Assembly: GCA_964441755.1 (NCBI GenBank) | Contig: CAYTVG010000003.1 | Location: 124,001 to 188,000 of the forward strand | Source: JAUMBM01 sp964441755 | Lineage (GTDB): Bacteria > Bacteroidota > Bacteroidia > Chitinophagales > Saprospiraceae | Length of the DNA: 64,000 nucleotides | Reading direction: 5' to 3' | In this document: one piece after another, positions 62,225 to 64,000 of the stretch | Layout: the number at the start of each line of letters is the position of its first letter | How positions within the stretch are numbered: the first letter of the stretch is position 1 | Notes under the pieces: model-generated | Seen by the model: the letters and a program-made list of their open reading frames with translations, nothing else | The model's database searches: none | Told to the model about the DNA's origin: nothing | Made by a program: the position numbers and the translations under genes

Positions 62225-62304
62225 CCGCCGTTTGAGCGCGGGCTGCTGTCAGTAGCCTATGCCTTTCCGACAATTTTGTTTCTTCATTTAATACACCCTC
62301 TGCT

Positions 62305-63402
62305 ATGGGTCTACAGTGTGGTATCGTAGGTTTACCCAACGTTGGTAAGTCGACTTTGTTCAACGCCCTTACTTCTGCCAAAGCGCTGGCAGCCAATTAT
62401 CCGTTTGCTACCAAGGAGCCCAACCTGGGTGTCATCACAGTGCCTGACCCCCGGCTCGATAAGCTCGAGGAGCTCGTCAATCCGCAGCGGGTAATCCCCA
62501 CTTCTGTTGATATCGTAGACATTGCGGGCCTCATCAAAGGTGCCAGCAAGGGAGAAGGTCTTGGCAACCAGTTTCTTGCCAACATCCGGGAGGTTGATGC
62601 CATCGTTCATGTGGTTCGTTGCTTTGAAGATGATAACGTTGTACACGTGGATGGAAGTGTGGATCCCGTACGCGATAAAGAAATTATTGACATAGAACTT
62701 GGACTGAAAGATATTGAAACTGTCGAGAAAAGGCTCGATAAAATTCGCAGGGCTGCCAAAAGTGGCGACAAAGATGCCAAAAGGGCTGTAGAAATCGCTG
62801 AACACATCAAAACACAGCTGGAGGCCGGTGTTCCGGCCCGGGCTGTAGCGCTGGATGAAGAAGGTAAAGCGCTGCTGGCCGACATGCTGCTGCTCACCGC
62901 CAAGCCCGTGCTTTATGTATGCAACGTAGACATAGAGTCCATAGCCACCGGTAACGTACACACAGAGCGTTTTAAGGCAGCTGTAGCTCCCGAAAACGCT
63001 GAAGTCATCCTGATCAGTGCTGCCATCGAGGCCGATATCGCCGAGCTGGAAACCAAAGAGGAGCGCATGGAATTTATCACTGATATGGGGCTGGAAGAAC
63101 CGGGTGTCAATAAGGTCATCCGACATGCCTACCAGCTGCTGGATCTGATCACCTACTTCACCGCAGGCGAAAAAGAGGTACGGGCCTGGACCATCCATCG
63201 CGGCTGGAAAGCACCGCAGGCGGCCGGCGTCATCCACAGCGATTTCGAAAAGGGCTTTATCCGTGCTGAAGTAATCAGCTATGCAGATTTTGTCCACTAT
63301 GGCAACGAAAATAAAGTGAAAGAAGCCGGCAAGATGAATGTTGAAGGCAAGGAGTATGTCGTGCAGGACGGGGATGTCATGCACTTCCGCTTCAATGTCT
63401 AG
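62305..63402 (+). CDS. ychF: Redox-regulated ATPase YchF (Obg family)
   Basis: This 365-residue protein has the P-loop GLPNVGKSTLFNALTSAKAL, YPFATKEPNLGVITVPDPRL, DIAGLIKGASKGEGLGNQFL (G3), CNVDIES (the altered G4 that prefers ATP) and a C-terminal TGS-like domain ending YVVQDGDVMHFRFNV. YchF binds ribosomes and responds to oxidative stress. It is followed directly by a palindromic repeat array rather than a standard terminator. Confidence 0.96.
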   Translation: MGLQCGIVGLPNVGKSTLFNALTSAKALAANYPFATKEPNLGVITVPDPRLDKLEELVNPQRVIPTSVDIVDIAGLIKGASKGEGLGNQFLANIREVDAIVHVVRCFEDDNVVHVDGSVDPVRDKEIIDIELGLKDIETVEKRLDKIRRAAKSGDKDAKRAVEIAEHIKTQLEAGVPARAVALDEEGKALLADMLLLTAKPVLYVCNVDIESIATGNVHTERFKAAVAPENAEVILISAAIEADIAELETKEERMEFITDMGLEEPGVNKVIRHAYQLLDLITYFTAGEKEVRAWTIHRGWKAPQAAGVIHSDFEKGFIRAEVISYADFVHYGNENKVKEAGKMNVEGKEYVVQDGDVMHFRFNV

Positions 63403-63405
63403 ATG

Positions 63406-63606
63406 CTTGTTTTTTGCCGGAGGCGAAAAACAAGCATAAGCTTTCGTTTTTTGCCAGAGGCAAAAAATAAATCAAATTGTTTTTCGCCTCCGGCAAAAAC
63501 AAGTATAAGCTTTCGTTTTTTGCCGGAGGCAAAAAATAAATCAAATTGTTTTTCGCCTCCGGCAAAAACAAGTATAAGCTTTCGTTTTTTGCCGGAGGCA
63601 AAAAAT
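63406..63606. repeat. 69-bp tandem repeat of inverted GCC-GGA-GGC palindromes
   Basis: Units beginning ATAAGCTTTCG recur at 63436, 63505 and 63574, exactly 69 bp apart, with near-identical sequence. Each unit contains a TTTTTTGCCGGAGGCAAAAA element and its inverse (TTTTTCGCCTCCGGCAAAAA) separated by AAATCAAATTG-like spacers, so the array has about six alternating palindromic elements that can form hairpins in RNA or cruciforms in DNA. The first copy at about 63409 is a variant. 69 is a multiple of 3, so long open frames cross it in both strands, but they are repetitive and not credible genes. It directly follows ychF and may serve as its terminator. Confidence 0.85.
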
Positions 63607-63620
63607 AAAACAACACCCCG

Positions 63621-64000
63621 CTAGGGCGTTATCGCCCAACTCTCCCTGGCTACAAGCGCCACAATCTCAATCCCCACAGCCAGCCCGTTAAACGTATCAC
63701 GGTTGCGCAGCGCCAGGTAAAACTGGCGCTGCCCGTCACCTTTGATACGTACCTTCGCCGAACTCACATTCTCACGGCTGCCTTCCTGCAAAAATGCAAA
63801 TTCTTCCTCGCCGCTTGTAAATGACTTACGCCCTTGCTCCTGCAAAAGATACACGTCACAATAGTCCGAACCAGGTGGCTGCGTGATGAGCTGAAAACTA
63901 AAGTTAAGGGCCGTAGCGGCTACATTTCCACTCACAACTGCCTTGGCCACATCCCGCACAAGGCTGATAGTGCGCAGGTTCTGCGAAATTGACTCCCTGT
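63621..64000 (-). CDS. C-terminal part of an unrecognised protein (5' end beyond window)
   Basis: The minus-strand frame is open from the right edge to the stop at 63621, giving about 126 visible residues, with no stop or clear start before 64000; a GTG at 63959 is internal. The fragment ALNFSFQLITQPPGSDYCDV, YLLQEQGRKSFTSGEEEF and RQFYLALRNRDTFNGLAVGI looks like a beta-rich C-terminal domain. No family is recognised. It is transcribed towards the repeat array, with its stop only about 15 nt from it. Confidence 0.65.
   Translation of the reverse strand, partial: RESISQNLRTISLVRDVAKAVVSGNVAATALNFSFQLITQPPGSDYCDVYLLQEQGRKSFTSGEEEFAFLQEGSRENVSSAKVRIKGDGQRQFYLALRNRDTFNGLAVGIEIVALVARESWAITP

Noticed and set aside
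62332..63384. 350-codon minus-strand frame opposite ychF
   Set aside because: It is antisense to a well-conserved ychF gene and has atypical, His- and Phe-rich composition; such shadows are common opposite high-bias genes.
63403..63624. Open frames crossing the palindromic repeat in both strands (FRFLPEAKNKSNCFSPPAK repeats)
   Set aside because: The 69-bp period is a multiple of three, so open frames in both strands are a by-product of the repeat; there is no other coding signal.
1..64000. tRNA, rRNA, CRISPR, insertion sequences and prophage
   Set aside because: By eye, no TTC-loop tRNA patterns, rRNA conserved blocks, regularly spaced direct repeats or transposase/integrase proteins were found; only the short 69-bp palindromic array repeats, and it lacks spacers of CRISPR type.

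Overview
The window looks like chromosomal DNA from a Bacteroidota species, most likely of the Saprospiria/Lewinella type. The evidence is the protein repertoire: type IX secretion (T9SS) sorting tails of both type A and CHU_C/type B kind, a PorT protein next to ubiE, a PorE-like OmpA protein, CotH-family proteins, a carboxypeptidase-regulatory-domain TonB-type receptor, and the order DUF1573-yajC-ybbR. Gene starts lack Shine-Dalgarno sequences, and many are preceded by the Bacteroidota promoter pattern TAnnTTTG, in several cases with TTG 18-21 nt further upstream. I saw no rRNA, tRNA, CRISPR array, insertion sequence or prophage. The genus assignment is inference.

Layout. 1-3.5 kb (minus): a two-gene unit of unknown function (a large repeat-like protein cut by the window edge and a TIM-barrel-like exported protein), then an exported thioredoxin-fold protein. 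3.7-10.6 kb: ubiX, an FKBP isomerase, a PorE-like OmpA protein, a UbiA-type prenyltransferase (probably the menaquinone enzyme MqnP), a YggS-type PLP protein and rarA. 10.9-15.4 kb: two translationally coupled CotH-family genes, the first with altered core motifs, then ilvC. 15.6-31.5 kb: a GNAT/FemAB-like protein, a lipoprotein cytochrome c, two giant paralogous CHU_C adhesin-like genes flanking folK, then accC, acetoacetyl-CoA synthetase and a small HTH protein. 31.6-43.3 kb: an outer-membrane barrel plus 1028-residue TPR pair, ornithine aminotransferase, two small proteins, alanine dehydrogenase, a zinc-ribbon protein, a patatin-like phospholipase and a lamin-tail T9SS cargo. 43.6-46.9 kb: a TonB-type receptor split by a +1 frameshift. 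47-51.9 kb (minus): the operon fdx-iscX-kdsC-UbiA-type prenyltransferase, lipoamide dehydrogenase, a probable structured small RNA (6S-like candidate) and aroK. 52-55.9 kb: the operon DUF1573-yajC-ybbR-dnaG. 56-63.4 kb: class II aldolase, thioredoxin reductase, a membrane-anchored subtilase, ubiE/menG-porT, an AcpH-like phosphodiesterase and ychF. The right edge holds a 69-bp tandem palindromic repeat and the 3' end of an unknown gene.

Themes. Menaquinone biosynthesis is represented by ubiX, the MqnP-like transferase and ubiE/menG, consistent with the futalosine route. Surface export is represented by PorT, a PorE-like protein and three T9SS cargo proteins. Convergent gene pairs are often closed by long, near-perfect bidirectional hairpins. 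The points that most deserve a second look are the probable small RNA between lpd and aroK, the degenerate/canonical CotH pair, the frameshifted receptor, the palindromic repeat array after ychF, and a terminator-like structure in the rarA leader.
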